In this document: in pieces, positions 37,717 to 48,699 of the stretch
How positions within the stretch are numbered: position 1 is the stretch's first letter
Layout: each line of letters opens with the position of its first letter
DNA from: Nostoc sp. UHCC 0926
GTDB lineage: Bacteria > Cyanobacteriota > Cyanobacteriia > Cyanobacteriales > Nostocaceae
Assembly: GCF_028623165.1 (NCBI RefSeq)
Contig: NZ_CP117768.1
Coordinates: 1,426,001-1,490,000, forward strand
Direction: 5' to 3'
DNA: 64,000 bases
Program-made: the position numbers and the translations under genes
Notes under the pieces: generated by a model
Told to the model about the DNA's origin: nothing
What the model saw: the letters and a program-made list of their open reading frames with translations, nothing else
The model's database searches: none

Positions 37717-39885
37717 ATGATCAAAAAATGGTATAGAGTTCAAAAGCTGAAAGCAATATTTATCCTAGCATTGGCAGTTGTACTGACTAATGCTGTAGTC
37801 TCCTATAGCAACACTGTTAAGCTGATTCACAATCAGCAATGGGTGACATCCTCCTATGAAGTTATTACCCAACTTGAAAGTATCCAATCTCTACTCCAAG
37901 ATACTGAAACTGCACAACGTAATTACCTAATTACAGCAGATGCAGATGATCTACAAACCTATCTTGCAGCTTATCAACAAACTAATAGCAATATTCAGAT
38001 TCTCAGCAATTTAACTACTGATAACCATCAAAAGCAGCAGTGGATTTCTTTGCTGGAGCCGAAAATTACTAACAGGCTCAACATTCTGCAACAAGAAATT
38101 TACCTCAGACAAAACCAGGGATTAGAAGCAGTTCGGCAGCAAATATTATCTGATAAAGACAAGCAAATCGGTAAAAGAATCCAACAGCTGATTCATGACT
38201 CTTTAAAGGCGGAGCAAAATTTATTACAGCAGAGAATGCAGCAGTTACAAGCAAGTTCCCAAAAGGCAATAGTTACATTTTTTATCGCTGCTATTGTAGA
38301 TTTGGTGCTGGTGACGCTGCTGTATGACTTGTTGTGGCGTTATATCAGGCAACTTCAGCAGACGGAACTGACCCTACGCCAAAGCGAAAATCGTTTACGA
38401 GCGATGATAGATGCAGAACCAGAATGCATCAAGTTAATTGCCAGGGATGGCACCCTTTTAGAAATTAATGCCTATGGGCTGGCAATGATGGAAGTGGAAA
38501 GTGCTGATGTCTTGATTGGTAAACCAATCGATGCCGTAATTGTACCAGAGTATAGAGCAGCCTTTGCCGACTTGCATAAAAGTATCTGCCAAGGTAACAA
38601 GGGGACTTTGGAGTTTGAAATCGTTGGATTTAAAGGCACCCACCGCTACATCGAAACCTATGCTGTACCATTGCCTAACGAATCTGATGGTACATTCATC
38701 TATTTGGCACTGACGCGAGATATAACCCAGCAAAAACAGGCAGAACAGAAAATCCGTGAACAAGCTGCGTTACTGGATGTATCAACTGACGCGATTCTGG
38801 TGCGAAATATCCATAACGAAATATTATTTTGGAATAAAGGTGCTGAACGTCTGTACGGCTGGAAAGCTGAGGAAGTTGTAGGTAAAGATGTTTTGCAACT
38901 TTTGGATAAAGAGATTTCACCACAGGTAGAAGATGCTTACTTAAGGGTGATGAATACGGGTGAGTGGCGGGGTGAGTTGCATCAACTGACAAGGGAAGGT
39001 AAAGTAATTATCGTTGAAAGTCGGTGGACACTGATCCGAGATGATAATGGACAACCCAAATCCATCTTGAGTGTGAACACCCAAATTACGGAGCAGAAAC
39101 AACTGGAAGCTCAACTTCTGCGATCGCAACGTTTGGAGAGTATCGGCACTTTAGCTAGTGGTATCATCCATGACCTCAACAATATACTATCCCCAATTTT
39201 AATGTCAGTTCAACTCTTGCAGAAGAAATTGCCTGATTCGCAGAGTCAGCAAATACTGCAAACTTTAGAAAATAATGTTAAACGTGGCGCTAATTTACTC
39301 AAGCAAGTGTTATTTTTTGCACGGGGCATCGAAAGTAAACAGACAATTGTCCAAATTCAGCCATTGATGGCAGAAATTGAGCAAATCATCGCTCAAACAT
39401 TCCCTAAATCCATCATTTATCAAACAGATATCCCCAAAAATCTGTGGTACGTCTGTGGAGACACAACTCAACTACATCAGGTGCTGATTAATTTAGTAGT
39501 CAACGCCCGCGACGCTATGCCCAATGGCGGTATCTTGAGGATTGCGGCGGAAAATGTGGTAATTGGTGAACATTCTACCCAGATAAATATTGATGCTAAA
39601 GTGGGTTCTTATATTGCGATCGTGGTAACAGATACTGGTATGGGGATGTCGTCGTCAGTCCAGAAACAGATTTTTGAACCATTTTTCACTACTAAAGAGG
39701 TAGGCAAAGGTACAGGTTTAGGACTTTCCACGGCGTTAGGTATCATTAAAAATCACGGTGGTTTTGTCAATGTTTATAGTCAGGCAGGCAGAGGGACTCA
39801 ATTTACAGTGTACTTGCCTGCCTCAACATTCAGAGACACACATTTGCTGTCTCCAGAATTGGAATCAGTTACAGGAGATGGCTAA
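37717..39885 (+). CDS. CHASE3-PAS-PAS sensor histidine kinase, truncated before a receiver domain
   Basis: I prefer the ATG at 37717 (MIKKWYRVQKLKAIF); TTG/ATG starts at 37681/37684 would add 12 or 11 residues. Order: membrane helix (about 12-30), CHASE3 sensor (about 35-190), second helix (about 193-212), PAS (about 225-350), PAS (about 350-470), HisKA with ASGIIHDLNNILSP (phospho-acceptor His), and HATPase with VVNARDAMPNGG, VVTDTGMGM, FEPFFTTKEVGKGTGLGLS. All kinase boxes are intact. The frame ends in ESVTGDG and a TAA, after which the same frame reads FILVV, the first strand of a receiver domain. A hybrid kinase has thus probably lost its receiver. Confidence 0.85.
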   Translation: MIKKWYRVQKLKAIFILALAVVLTNAVVSYSNTVKLIHNQQWVTSSYEVITQLESIQSLLQDTETAQRNYLITADADDLQTYLAAYQQTNSNIQILSNLTTDNHQKQQWISLLEPKITNRLNILQQEIYLRQNQGLEAVRQQILSDKDKQIGKRIQQLIHDSLKAEQNLLQQRMQQLQASSQKAIVTFFIAAIVDLVLVTLLYDLLWRYIRQLQQTELTLRQSENRLRAMIDAEPECIKLIARDGTLLEINAYGLAMMEVESADVLIGKPIDAVIVPEYRAAFADLHKSICQGNKGTLEFEIVGFKGTHRYIETYAVPLPNESDGTFIYLALTRDITQQKQAEQKIREQAALLDVSTDAILVRNIHNEILFWNKGAERLYGWKAEEVVGKDVLQLLDKEISPQVEDAYLRVMNTGEWRGELHQLTREGKVIIVESRWTLIRDDNGQPKSILSVNTQITEQKQLEAQLLRSQRLESIGTLASGIIHDLNNILSPILMSVQLLQKKLPDSQSQQILQTLENNVKRGANLLKQVLFFARGIESKQTIVQIQPLMAEIEQIIAQTFPKSIIYQTDIPKNLWYVCGDTTQLHQVLINLVVNARDAMPNGGILRIAAENVVIGEHSTQINIDAKVGSYIAIVVTDTGMGMSSSVQKQIFEPFFTTKEVGKGTGLGLSTALGIIKNHGGFVNVYSQAGRGTQFTVYLPASTFRDTHLLSPELESVTGDG

Positions 39886-39979
39886 TTTATTTTGGTGGTG
39901 AAAGTATTACAGACAAAAAAATCCTATCAACCAAAACTTTCTGCCCACGTTGGAAATTAGTTAATAGAAATAAAAAATA

Positions 39980-40538
39980 TCAGTTAATATGATACGCCGT
40001 TATCACTATTCTCTTGTCTGGACTATATACGGACTCGACTCTTGGGTATTCGTTATGAATCCACCATACTTTTATTCTATTAGACTGTGCAGGTGCGCTA
40101 CCTGAGATTGAATATCCTGCCTGAGTCATTAAGGTTTCAAAAGTATTTGAGTCGAGAACCGTACAATTAAAAGCTGTTAGTCCCTGTATCTGATGTCTGT
40201 TTAGGGTCATAGCTACCCTGGTAAGTCGTAAAAATTCTATATCCTGGTAATACTAAAGCAATTCCAGTATTACTGTGAATTTTACCAGGATATTTATAGG
40301 GAATATCATCTGGTACGCTCCCACCAAGGCGAAAACTAAAACCAAGTAACCATATATACAAACCAGGTAGTAGTAAATCCATGCTATATGCAATAGCTCT
40401 CATTGCCTCATTTTCTTTGAAAGAAGCACAATTTCTGGCTATAGCTAATTTTTTGGAGATATTTTTCAGGTTTGTGGTTTCTAACATGGTCTTAATTTCA
40501 ATCCCCAATAGGGATTTAGTAAGTTTCAAGCGTTTCAA
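39980..40538 (-). pseudogene. hypothetical gene broken by a frameshift
   Basis: Two minus-strand frames overlap at 40167-40210. The first (start about 40538 or 40487) encodes an N-terminal helix, a membrane-like segment (MDLLLPGLYIWLLGFSFRL) and ends after YDPKQTSDTG. The second continues with NCTVLDSNTFETLMTQAGYS and IKVWWIHNEYPRVESVY. Together they look like one protein of about 170 residues interrupted by one frameshift near 40190. No family recognised. If the frameshift is a sequencing error the gene is intact. Confidence 0.45.
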
Positions 40539-40565
40539 TCCCTATGAGGGATAGGTATTTTGCAA
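40495..40565. CRISPR. two degenerate CRISPR-like repeat units, no array
   Basis: tttcaatccccaatagggat-type and gtttcaatccctatgaggga-type units of about 35-36 bases stand directly next to each other. They resemble Nostoc CRISPR repeats (tttcaatccct...agggat...gcaac). There are no spacers of normal length between them and no cas genes nearby. They are probably orphan or vestigial repeats; confidence that they derive from a CRISPR array is low. Confidence 0.25.
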
Positions 40566-40782
40566 CATCCTAATTCTAACAAGTGGATAACATAACGACT
40601 TGGAAATCTCCGCTAACAAATGGCTAGTTGTTTAAATATCCTGACTATAGGCTTGTTCTAAATGACTCACAACGCATTTTGGTTGGCTGTTCATAACTGA
40701 AACATCATTTGATTCAAGTTAATCTCTTATTTTCCAGCTTAAAGTATTTCAACTAAATTAACTTAGTTTTGGCTAACCGCAA

Positions 40783-41673
40783 GTGAGTTTAAATGTGAGA
40801 AAAATTAAACTACTGGGTTTGATATTAATTAGTTTGGCAATGGTGTTGTGGTTTAATTTGCGTTCCTCAACACCGTCAATACCAAGTGTTGCATCTTCAC
40901 CACCAAAAACTATCCGCTACTTTGAGCGCACTTTGTCCCAAAGCATCGCTCACATCCTGTTAATTCCAGCTAATAGCAGATTTTTGGTAACTCCTGCATT
41001 ATCACAGAAGGTAGCCACAGTAGAGGAATTTGCCCAGAAGCATCGAGCCGTAGCTATTTTGAACGCAGGCTTTTTTGACCCAGCTAACCAAAAATCTACA
41101 TCATATATTGTTATACAAGGGAAGTTGGTAGCTAACCCCAAGGAAAACGAGCGGCTGGTGAACAATCCCAACTTAAAACCTTACCTGAGTCAAATATTCA
41201 ATCGCACAGAATTCCGCCGCTACTTATGTGGGCAAACTATCCGCTATTCGATTGCCGTACACAGTGAGTCACCACCAGCAGGTTGTCAGTTAGTCGATGC
41301 TATAGGCGCAGGCCCACGCCTGTTACCAGAACTCACCTTAGTAAAAGAGGGCTTTGTGGATAATGCTAATAAACGAGATGCACTTGGCAGCAACCAACTC
41401 AATGCCAGAACTGCCGTGGGTATCACCCGTGATGGCAGCGTTGTTTTAGTTATGGTGGCTCAAAAACCCTCGGTTCCCGCGAACTCTGGGGTGTCCTTGC
41501 CAGCATTAGCTGATTTGATGAAAACCCTTGGTGCTGATAAAGCGATGAATCTAGATGGAGGGAGTTCCTCTTCGTTTTATTACAATGGCAAAACTTTTTA
41601 CGGGAAGGTTGATTTAGAGGGAAATCCTATCAAGCGTCCCGTGAAGTCAGTTTTGCTGGTTCAGGAAAACTAG
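40783..41673 (+). CDS. phosphodiester glycosidase (NAGPA/DUF2233) family protein
   Basis: A 296-residue protein with a GTG start. An N-terminal hydrophobic segment (about residues 9-27) serves as signal or membrane anchor. The NAGPA-like domain carries AILNAGFFDPANQKSTSYIV, DAIGAGPRLLPEL, NARTAVGITRDGSVVLVMV and AMNLDGGSSSSFYYNG. The family includes the human uncovering enzyme that removes GlcNAc from phosphodiesters, and bacterial members act on envelope glycans. It is predicted to be periplasmic or exported. The substrate here is unknown. Confidence 0.85.
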   Translation: MSLNVRKIKLLGLILISLAMVLWFNLRSSTPSIPSVASSPPKTIRYFERTLSQSIAHILLIPANSRFLVTPALSQKVATVEEFAQKHRAVAILNAGFFDPANQKSTSYIVIQGKLVANPKENERLVNNPNLKPYLSQIFNRTEFRRYLCGQTIRYSIAVHSESPPAGCQLVDAIGAGPRLLPELTLVKEGFVDNANKRDALGSNQLNARTAVGITRDGSVVLVMVAQKPSVPANSGVSLPALADLMKTLGADKAMNLDGGSSSSFYYNGKTFYGKVDLEGNPIKRPVKSVLLVQEN

Positions 41674-41894
41674 TAACCTAAGTTGCGGGTTATAAAATTC
41701 TGGATGCTTCGTAACCGTTGATTTAGATAAATGCAGATAAGGGACATCATGCAGAAATTTAAGCACGGTGAAACAGCTACTTGAACAGAAAAAGCAAGAG
41801 AGGAAAAAAATAGCGTTTTTGATGAATCAAAAAACAGAATTATTTCGTCATTTAAACTATCGATTCCCTACCTATTTCTACTGGAGGATGATTT

Positions 41895-42677
41895 ATGTCA
41901 TCACAACTGCTGCGATTTATATCTTTAGGCAGTCTTGGCTTATCTTTGTGTCTGGGCAATTCCGCAGCAATGGCACAATATGATTCTACTGGCGAAGGTG
42001 TAGTAGTACCAACACTACCATCAGGCGGCACCTCAGCACCAGTACCAATAGACACATCGACAGGCATACCACCTTCACCCTCAGCTGACGGTACAACTCG
42101 GTTTACCTGTCAGACTTACAATGGTCAGTATACTGTCATGTATCAGCCACAAAGTCAATCCGGACAATTCTTTCCTTGGGCGGCACCTGCGGCTTTGGGC
42201 GGTGGTTGGGATGCACAAAGGCGTTGTACAGCAATTGCCAGTCGTTTAGAACTTTATCGCCCAGATGGCTTACAAGAACTCCAGACAGCTGTAGAAAATA
42301 ACGAAAATATTGTCTGCGTCACAACTGAAGCTAACCCAACCTGTAGAATTGTGTTGACAGTACCGCCTGGGAAAGACCCCTATGTTATCCGCAATAGCGT
42401 TTTCCAAAACTTGACTACTGCTGACAGTGGACAGCAGACTATAGCCGTTAATACTTATGGCGATCGCAGTAGTGGAGGCAACGAATTATATAATTTAGGA
42501 CGCACACTTCTAGGCAGTGGTAATAATCGGGTTAGTTCATCTAGAAGTGGGATTAATCTAAAACCTTTCCTCGATCGCAAAGATGGCGGTACCGGAAACA
42601 ATTTGCGGAGTGGAGTAGCAATTCGTCGTCAGTCTCAGCCTAATGGTGCTCGTCTAAATCCTCAAAATTTCCGCTAA
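41895..42677 (+). CDS. COP23-domain secreted protein
   Basis: This 260-residue protein has a clear signal peptide (residues 1-28, cleavage after AMAQ) and a Pro/Ser/Thr-rich linker. The COP23 (circadian oscillating 23-kDa protein) domain follows with RFTCQTYNGQYTVMYQP, RCTAIASRLELYRPDGL, NIVCVTTEANPTCRIVLTV and paired Cys. A Ser/Asn/Arg-rich tail ends it. COP23 proteins are membrane-associated in unicellular nitrogen-fixing cyanobacteria with an unknown role. A strong GGAGG lies 8 bases before the ATG. Confidence 0.85.
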   Translation: MSSQLLRFISLGSLGLSLCLGNSAAMAQYDSTGEGVVVPTLPSGGTSAPVPIDTSTGIPPSPSADGTTRFTCQTYNGQYTVMYQPQSQSGQFFPWAAPAALGGGWDAQRRCTAIASRLELYRPDGLQELQTAVENNENIVCVTTEANPTCRIVLTVPPGKDPYVIRNSVFQNLTTADSGQQTIAVNTYGDRSSGGNELYNLGRTLLGSGNNRVSSSRSGINLKPFLDRKDGGTGNNLRSGVAIRRQSQPNGARLNPQNFR

Positions 42678-42871
42678 TATCTAACCAAAATACTGAAATA
42701 CAGATTTAAATTAAGGTGGGCTGTTACGCACCTTAATTTAAATCTGATCAAAAACCGCTGATTAATATTATGTCCGCTAAATTACTTCTAATCTGCGTGT
42801 GATTGCGAGTGTCACGCTGAAAATAATTGCTGTGGGACAAAAGCATCTCCAAACCTGCAATTATTTTTTGT

Positions 42872-42901
42872 CTTAACCTTTTGCTAGCTGTTTCTTAATC
42901 T
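42872..42901 (+). promoter_or_regulatory. PHO-box-like site
   Basis: cttaacct-ttt-gctagctg-ttt-cttaatct fits the cyanobacterial PHO-box layout of three 8-base direct repeats separated by 3 bases; the two outer repeats match well and the middle one is weak. It lies about 415 bases upstream of the nuclease-phytase gene, which is far for direct activation. PhoB/SphR control is inferred. Confidence 0.35.
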
Positions 42902-43029
42902 AACTGGGATAGTTTGAGGATGCCCAATTAAGAACTAATACTAAAAAGTCATGTAGCTGTCTTCTCATAAGCTCTAAGAATAGTGGTTTGGAAGACGTAC
43001 TTTATCTTGTTCATGTTGATATTGCGTTC

Positions 43030-43080
43030 ACCGTACCCCTGCTGTTAAGTAAGCTACGCGTAGCGGACGCACCAGAGGGT
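43030..43080. repeat. dispersed repeat related to coding insert at 56443
   Basis: caccgtacccct followed by aagctacgcgtagcggacgcaccag is nearly identical to a stretch inside the adenylation-domain gene (56443-56495), where it encodes extra residues. Confidence 0.6.
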
Positions 43081-43317
43081 GTTGGCATAGCCATCGCTCT
43101 AACTGCAAAGATGCACTTTATTTACAGTTAACGGTCTTTTACTGGCAATAAAAATGGCATTTACACTCCAACTTCTCCACGTTTCGGATTTTGAATGTGG
43201 CATTGACACTACCAGTACTAGCCCTCAGACTTCTGATGCTGTTTGTTTCTCAGCACTACTAAATTGCTTACAGATTAATTATCGATACGGACTCTGAATC
43301 TACTCCAGAACTAACTT

Positions 43318-46300
43318 ATGGTAACTACTAATACAATCCGCTTTTCCCAATTCAATGCTTCCCTAAACCGCAGCATCCAAGGTCAATTAGTGACCGATTT
43401 GTCAACTCCCGATAATGCTCAGGCAAAAGCTGTTGCGGAAATAATCCAGCGTAACAACCCGGATGTGCTGCTAATTAATGAGTTTGACTACTCCCAAGAG
43501 GCAGTTAAACTATTGCGGCAAAATTATTTAGCCATCAGCGAAAACGGTGCGACTCCCGTTGACTACCCCTACTTCTACATCGCTCCCTCCAACACGGGTA
43601 TTGCCTCTGGATTTGACTTGAACAACAACGGCACAGTAGTTACAACCCCAGGCAAATCAGGATATGGCGATGATGCCTTCGGATTCGGTGATTTTCCTGG
43701 TCAATACGGGATGTTGCTGCTGTCCAAATATCCCATTGACACTGCCAACATCCGCACCTTCCAAAACTTCCTCTGGAAGGATATGCCCAATGCTTTGCTT
43801 CCCGATGATCCCACAACACTACAGCCAAATGATTGGTATTCTGACCAGGAACTCAAAGTTCTACGCCTCTCCTCCAAGAGCCATTGGGATGTACCCATTC
43901 AGGTGAATGGGGAAACAATTCATGTCCTCGTCAGCCACCCCACACCCCCAACCTTTGATGGGCCGGAAGACCGCAACGGCAAGCGCAACCATGACGAGAT
44001 CCGCTTTTGGGCAGATTACATAACTCCTGGTAAAGGCGATTACATCTATGATGATATCGGTAAAACGGGCGGTATTGTTGCTGGTTCAGACTTTGTGATT
44101 ATGGGTGATCAAAATGCTGACCCGGTAGATGGTGACAGTTATAACAACGCTATCCGGCAACTGTTGCAAAATCCCAATATCAATACCAATGTCATCCCTA
44201 CCAGTCTGGGTGGTCCCCAACAAGCAAACTTACAAGCTGGTGCAAACGCTAGCCAAAAAGGTAATCCTAGCTTTGATACCGCTGACTTTGCTGATACAAC
44301 TCCCGGAAACCTGCGGACTGATTACGTGCTACCCTCCGCTGACCTAACAATTGCCAACTCTGGAATATTTTGGCCGCTGAATACTGACCCGACATTCTCT
44401 CCAGTAGGTACTTTTCCCTTCCCCAGTTCTGACCATCGCTTAGTATTCGCAGATGTGCAAACTAGACCAACTCAAGCAGGTAAAACCATTTCTAATGTGA
44501 TCTTTGAAAGACAGACTACCTTCGCTACTAGCTTTATTCCTGCTGGTGCTGCGGGAACTGTGAATGGAGTTTCTACTCCATTAGGTGGACTGTCTGGTGT
44601 CACTTATGATGCGGCGAATAACCGCTACTACGCTATCTCAGACGATCGCTCCCAAGTTGCCCCTGCCCGTTTTTATACCTTCACTGCTGATACTGGGGTG
44701 ACTTTTACCAATGTCACGCCTCTGAAAGATACCAAAGGCAACTTTTTTGCAACCAACAGTCTTGACCCTGAAGGCATTGCTTTAACCAATAATGGGACAG
44801 TCTTCATCTCTTCAGAAGGCGAAGTTAATCCTACTGCTGGTCGCGTTACTAATCCCTTTATTAAGGAATTTTCCCTGACAACAGGGCAAGAAGTGCGATC
44901 GCTACTTATCCCCAACAAATTCCTACCAGTAGTAAAAGACACCAACGGGGATGGTATTGTAAATGCAGGTGATACGCAGATATCAGGCGTTTATAATAAT
45001 TTGGCATTTGAAAGCCTCACCATTACACCTGACCAGAAAACTCTATTCACCGCCACTGAAAACGCGCTATCCCAAGATGGATTAAAAGCTTCACTCACCA
45101 GTGGCAGCCCTTCCCGGATTCTGCAATACAATCTGGTTACTGGACAGCCAGAAAAGGAATACCTTTACATCACCGATGCGATCGCCCAAGCGCCCAACCC
45201 TAGCACAGGCTCTGCTGACAATGGTTTAGCAGATTTACTAGCGATCGACAACCGGGGCACTTTGCTAGCGTTGGAACGCTCCTTTGTCCAAGGTGTAGGC
45301 GACACCATCAAAATTTACGAAGTTTCTCTGCAAGGTGCAACAGACATTAGCTTCTACAATTCTCTGAATAATTTGAGTGCTGAACAACTAGCAGCGATCG
45401 CACCCGCTCAAAAGCGTCTTTTGTTGAATTTAAATGATCTGAATCTGCCTACTGACGCCAATCACCCGACTGGAGTAGATAACATTGAGGGTCTTGCCTT
45501 TGGCCCCAAACTAGCAGATGGTCGTCAGTCGATTGTGCTGGTGAGTGACAACAACTTTAGTAGCACCCAATATACCCAAATCCTCACCTTGGGTGCAGAC
45601 TTGGTTCCCACTGCTGCACCTACAGTAGAAACTCGTCCTAATTTATTTGATGATCCGGCGCTTTCCACATCTCAACGGGCTGATGCTGATGACCCTGCCA
45701 TCTATGTTAATGCCACAAATGCTGCTGATAGTTTAGTATTAACCTCAGTAAAAAATGCTGGACTGCGGGTTTATGACCTGTCTGGTAATTTGTTGCAGAC
45801 GCTTAATCCCGGTGGCATTCGCTACAACAACATTGACCTACAATACGGTTTCAAATTAGGCAATCAATCTATTGATATTGCCGTAGCTAGCGATCGCGGC
45901 AATGATAAACTAGCAATCTTCAAAATTAACCCCAACCCCAGCACCCCTGGTCAGTATTTGGAAGATATCACCGATAGCAATATTGGCACTATCTTCCAAG
46001 CATCACCTTTTGAACCTCCTTATTCCGCATCAACTCGCAGTTCTTACGGACTTACCTTATACCGTAGCCCCGTAACTAATGATTACTATGTCTTTACCAG
46101 TCGCCGCCAAACTGGAGATATAGCTCAGTTCAAACTAATTGACAAAGGTAATGGCAAAATTGGCGCTGAACTGGTGCGGGAGTTCACCATCCCCTCGCCG
46201 ACGACAGCAGGGCGTTCTCCCCAAACAGAGGGTATGGTGGTTGACCAAGAAACCGGCTTTCTCTACATAGCCCAAGAAGATGTGGGCATCTGGAAATTCC

Positions 46301-47568
46301 AGGCAGAACCGGACGGTGGCACAACAGGCAAGCTGATCGATCGCGTCCGTTTTGAGGGTGGTTCTCACCTTACCGATGACGCAGAAGGGTTGACCATCTA
46401 CTACGGCAAAAACGGCACAGGTTATCTGCTAGCATCCAGCCAAGGCGATAGCACCTTTGTTGCCTACACCCGTGAAGGCAATAACGAATATGTGGGTAAC
46501 TTTGCTATTGGTAACAATGGGTCAATTGACAGTGTACAAGAGTCAGACGGTGCAGATGTAATTAACGTGCCATTGGGGCCTAACTTCCCATTTGGTTTAT
46601 TTGTTACTCAAGATGGCTCCAATGAACCTGCTAAGACAATCGATGGTGAAAACGTCAACTCTAACTTTAAGTTGGTGCCTTGGGAGAATATAGCCAATGC
46701 CTTCCCCAATTCTCTAAATATTGACACCACAAGTTACGATCCACGCAATCCTGTTGCCCAACCCAATAACCTGACAGGTGTACAGCCTACTTTCCCGAAT
46801 GGTTTTGGTTCTAGTGACAGCGATACTGTCAATCTTCAGCCAGGACAATTCTTTAGTGCAGGTGACGGAGCAGACTTTGTAGAAGGCGCTCAAGGTAACA
46901 CAATCCTGGCTGGAAACGGTGATGACACAGTACTTGCAGGTAATAATTCCTCAGTATCCGGGAATGACGGTAATGATCAGATATTTATTGGTCAAAATGG
47001 CCCGGCTCAAAATACCAGTGCTGATGGTGGCAATGGTAATGATGTTATTACCGTGGTGGAAGCTAGTGCTAGTAATAATTTGTTTGGGGCAGCAGGTGAT
47101 GATACTCTCACAGTAATTGAAGGTTCTCGTCAATCATTATTCGGTGGCTCAGGTAACGACACCCTTAGTAGTGGCGGTAGCAATAACCGTCTCTACGGTG
47201 GTTCTGGTGATGACAAACTCTTCTCCAATCTCAATGATTTCCTGTTTGGTGGCGATGGTGATGATGTGCTATTTGCTGGTCAAGGAGGTAGCGATCGCCT
47301 CAGTGGTGGTGCTGGTGCTGATCAATTCTGGATTGCTAACGCCAGTCTGCCAACTAGCAAGAACATTATTACTGACTTTACAATTGGGATTGACAAAATC
47401 GGGCTTGGCGGTGTTGGCGTCACTCAGTTTAGTGCTTTAACCTTATTGCAACAGGGTAGTACGACTCTGGTGAAAACCGGAAATACAGAGTTGGTTTCAT
47501 TACTGGGAATTACCTCAACTAGCTTGACTGCAAATGACTTCGTTTTCTCTGCTAGTGTCGTGCCTTAG
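43318..47568 (+). CDS. extracellular nuclease-phytase fusion with RTX-like module
   Basis: A 1416-residue protein of four parts. (1) About 1-385: endonuclease/exonuclease/phosphatase-type domain ([59 protein letters not shown]). (2) About 395-775: esterase-like-phytase propeller ([28 protein letters not shown]). (3) About 785-1160: beta-propeller 3-phytase ([59 protein letters not shown]). (4) About 1170-1416: Asp/Gly-rich RTX-like Ca2+-binding repeats ([26 protein letters not shown]). No Sec signal; the C-terminal module suggests type I secretion. It is predicted to release phosphate from phytate and nucleic acid or diester substrates outside the cell. Confidence 0.88.
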   Translation: MVTTNTIRFSQFNASLNRSIQGQLVTDLSTPDNAQAKAVAEIIQRNNPDVLLINEFDYSQEAVKLLRQNYLAISENGATPVDYPYFYIAPSNTGIASGFDLNNNGTVVTTPGKSGYGDDAFGFGDFPGQYGMLLLSKYPIDTANIRTFQNFLWKDMPNALLPDDPTTLQPNDWYSDQELKVLRLSSKSHWDVPIQVNGETIHVLVSHPTPPTFDGPEDRNGKRNHDEIRFWADYITPGKGDYIYDDIGKTGGIVAGSDFVIMGDQNADPVDGDSYNNAIRQLLQNPNINTNVIPTSLGGPQQANLQAGANASQKGNPSFDTADFADTTPGNLRTDYVLPSADLTIANSGIFWPLNTDPTFSPVGTFPFPSSDHRLVFADVQTRPTQAGKTISNVIFERQTTFATSFIPAGAAGTVNGVSTPLGGLSGVTYDAANNRYYAISDDRSQVAPARFYTFTADTGVTFTNVTPLKDTKGNFFATNSLDPEGIALTNNGTVFISSEGEVNPTAGRVTNPFIKEFSLTTGQEVRSLLIPNKFLPVVKDTNGDGIVNAGDTQISGVYNNLAFESLTITPDQKTLFTATENALSQDGLKASLTSGSPSRILQYNLVTGQPEKEYLYITDAIAQAPNPSTGSADNGLADLLAIDNRGTLLALERSFVQGVGDTIKIYEVSLQGATDISFYNSLNNLSAEQLAAIAPAQKRLLLNLNDLNLPTDANHPTGVDNIEGLAFGPKLADGRQSIVLVSDNNFSSTQYTQILTLGADLVPTAAPTVETRPNLFDDPALSTSQRADADDPAIYVNATNAADSLVLTSVKNAGLRVYDLSGNLLQTLNPGGIRYNNIDLQYGFKLGNQSIDIAVASDRGNDKLAIFKINPNPSTPGQYLEDITDSNIGTIFQASPFEPPYSASTRSSYGLTLYRSPVTNDYYVFTSRRQTGDIAQFKLIDKGNGKIGAELVREFTIPSPTTAGRSPQTEGMVVDQETGFLYIAQEDVGIWKFQAEPDGGTTGKLIDRVRFEGGSHLTDDAEGLTIYYGKNGTGYLLASSQGDSTFVAYTREGNNEYVGNFAIGNNGSIDSVQESDGADVINVPLGPNFPFGLFVTQDGSNEPAKTIDGENVNSNFKLVPWENIANAFPNSLNIDTTSYDPRNPVAQPNNLTGVQPTFPNGFGSSDSDTVNLQPGQFFSAGDGADFVEGAQGNTILAGNGDDTVLAGNNSSVSGNDGNDQIFIGQNGPAQNTSADGGNGNDVITVVEASASNNLFGAAGDDTLTVIEGSRQSLFGGSGNDTLSSGGSNNRLYGGSGDDKLFSNLNDFLFGGDGDDVLFAGQGGSDRLSGGAGADQFWIANASLPTSKNIITDFTIGIDKIGLGGVGVTQFSALTLLQQGSTTLVKTGNTELVSLLGITSTSLTANDFVFSASVVP

Positions 47569-47599
47569 TACAGTTTTGCGTAAAAGCGTAGCGTTTTTA

Positions 47600-47800
47600 A
47601 CGCATCCCGATGCATTGGCATTGTAAGGGGACACATTAACAATGTATCGGGATGCATTGGCATTGCAAGGAGACGCATTAACAATGTATCGGGATGCATT
47701 GGCATTGTAGGGGGACGCATTAACAATGTATCGGGATGCATTGGCATTGTAGGGGGACGCATTAACATTGTATTGGGATGCATTGGCATTGCAAGGTATT
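47600..47800. repeat. five 42-base tandem repeats
   Basis: The unit gatgcattggcattgtaggg continuing ggacgcattaacaatgtatcgg repeats with exactly 42-base spacing (starts at 47609, 47651, 47693, 47735 and 47777). Because 42 is a multiple of three, long frames with 14-residue periodicity open on the minus strand; these are side effects, not genes, as far as I can tell. The array lies about 30 bases downstream of the phytase-fusion stop. Confidence 0.9.
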
Positions 47801-47805
47801 GCCAA

Positions 47806-48699
47806 ATTTCATTCGCTACGAATTAATGAAATATGAACTGTACTTAGATTGTTCGCCTAGCGTCATCCCAAACGTATTGCCTTACAAGTAACTGTAAAAT
47901 TGATGCGATCGCTAGCCAATTAAAACTGCAAAAATTCAAGTTTTATCTTTTGAGAATTATCAGAAATAGTTTGGATCTCAAAGCATAAATATTTAGCATA
48001 TAGCAGTCCTAAATCATTCATGAAAATTGCAAATTGTTGCAAACCCTCTTTAGTCTCTCCAAAGCATCGGGGGGTGAATTTTCTTACAACCCATTTAGGA
48101 TTGCTATCAATACAGTTCAGTTAAGCATTTCTTTCTTCTCTCTGCGTCCTCCGCGCCTTGGCGGTTCGTTAAAAAATTGAATTTGATAACAGAGTTTTAG
48201 CCTTAAACCAAGCGGATTCGGATTGCTACATGATTTTTATAAATAAAACTTATAAATGTTTAATAAATATTATTTTTTGATGGAAGTAGATTTTAATCAT
48301 TTCTTCTGTTGAATTTATTCTTATCTTAATCTTTTCATGAAAACATCTTTAGTGCCAGCTAAGTTTTCTCATAACTACTATCGACAGATTGAAATTCTAA
48401 ATCTCAGTCTTCCACACTCCTGACTCCCTAACAGAGATTAGTAGTTGACATTACATTATCAGTTCTCAAGCTTTCAAAAACTCTGAGAAAATACATTTTT
48501 TGTAAATGTATTCTCAGCGTTCAGACGAAATCGGACTTAACGGACTTGCCCGAACTATATTTTTGTCATTCTCCAATTTACCCGTAATTCCGGTTTTTAG
48601 TGGGAGAACATAAGTTATTTTTCCCACAAATAATGCAATGAGAGAACTTGAATAGCTTGTAATCCAGTTAAATCAAAATTACCAAAAAACATTCTAATT
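47806..48699. other. 894-base intergenic region, no gene seen
   Basis: AT-rich non-coding sequence between the 42-base repeats and the GDPD gene. A weak PHO-box-like pair (tttattct-tat-cttaatct, 48314-48332) is the only regulatory-looking element I can point to. Confidence 0.4.

Larger units (their letters stand above)
42678..43317. other. 640-base intergenic region with PHO-box-like site and repeat
   Basis: The region is largely AT-rich and non-coding. It contains a PHO-box-like triple repeat at 42872-42901 (listed separately) and a dispersed repeat at about 43030-43080 (gtacccct, aagctacgcgtagcggacgc). No gene. Confidence 0.4.

Noticed and set aside
41768-41983. 71-codon frame overlapping the COP23 gene start
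   Set aside because: It overlaps the signal-peptide region of a convincing gene with a strong GGAGG site and has no coding support of its own.
47515-47805. Minus-strand frames with 14-residue repeats (NASPYNANASRYIV)
   Set aside because: They arise because the 42-base DNA repeat is a multiple of three; the frames overlap the 3' end of the phytase gene and lack a ribosome-binding site.
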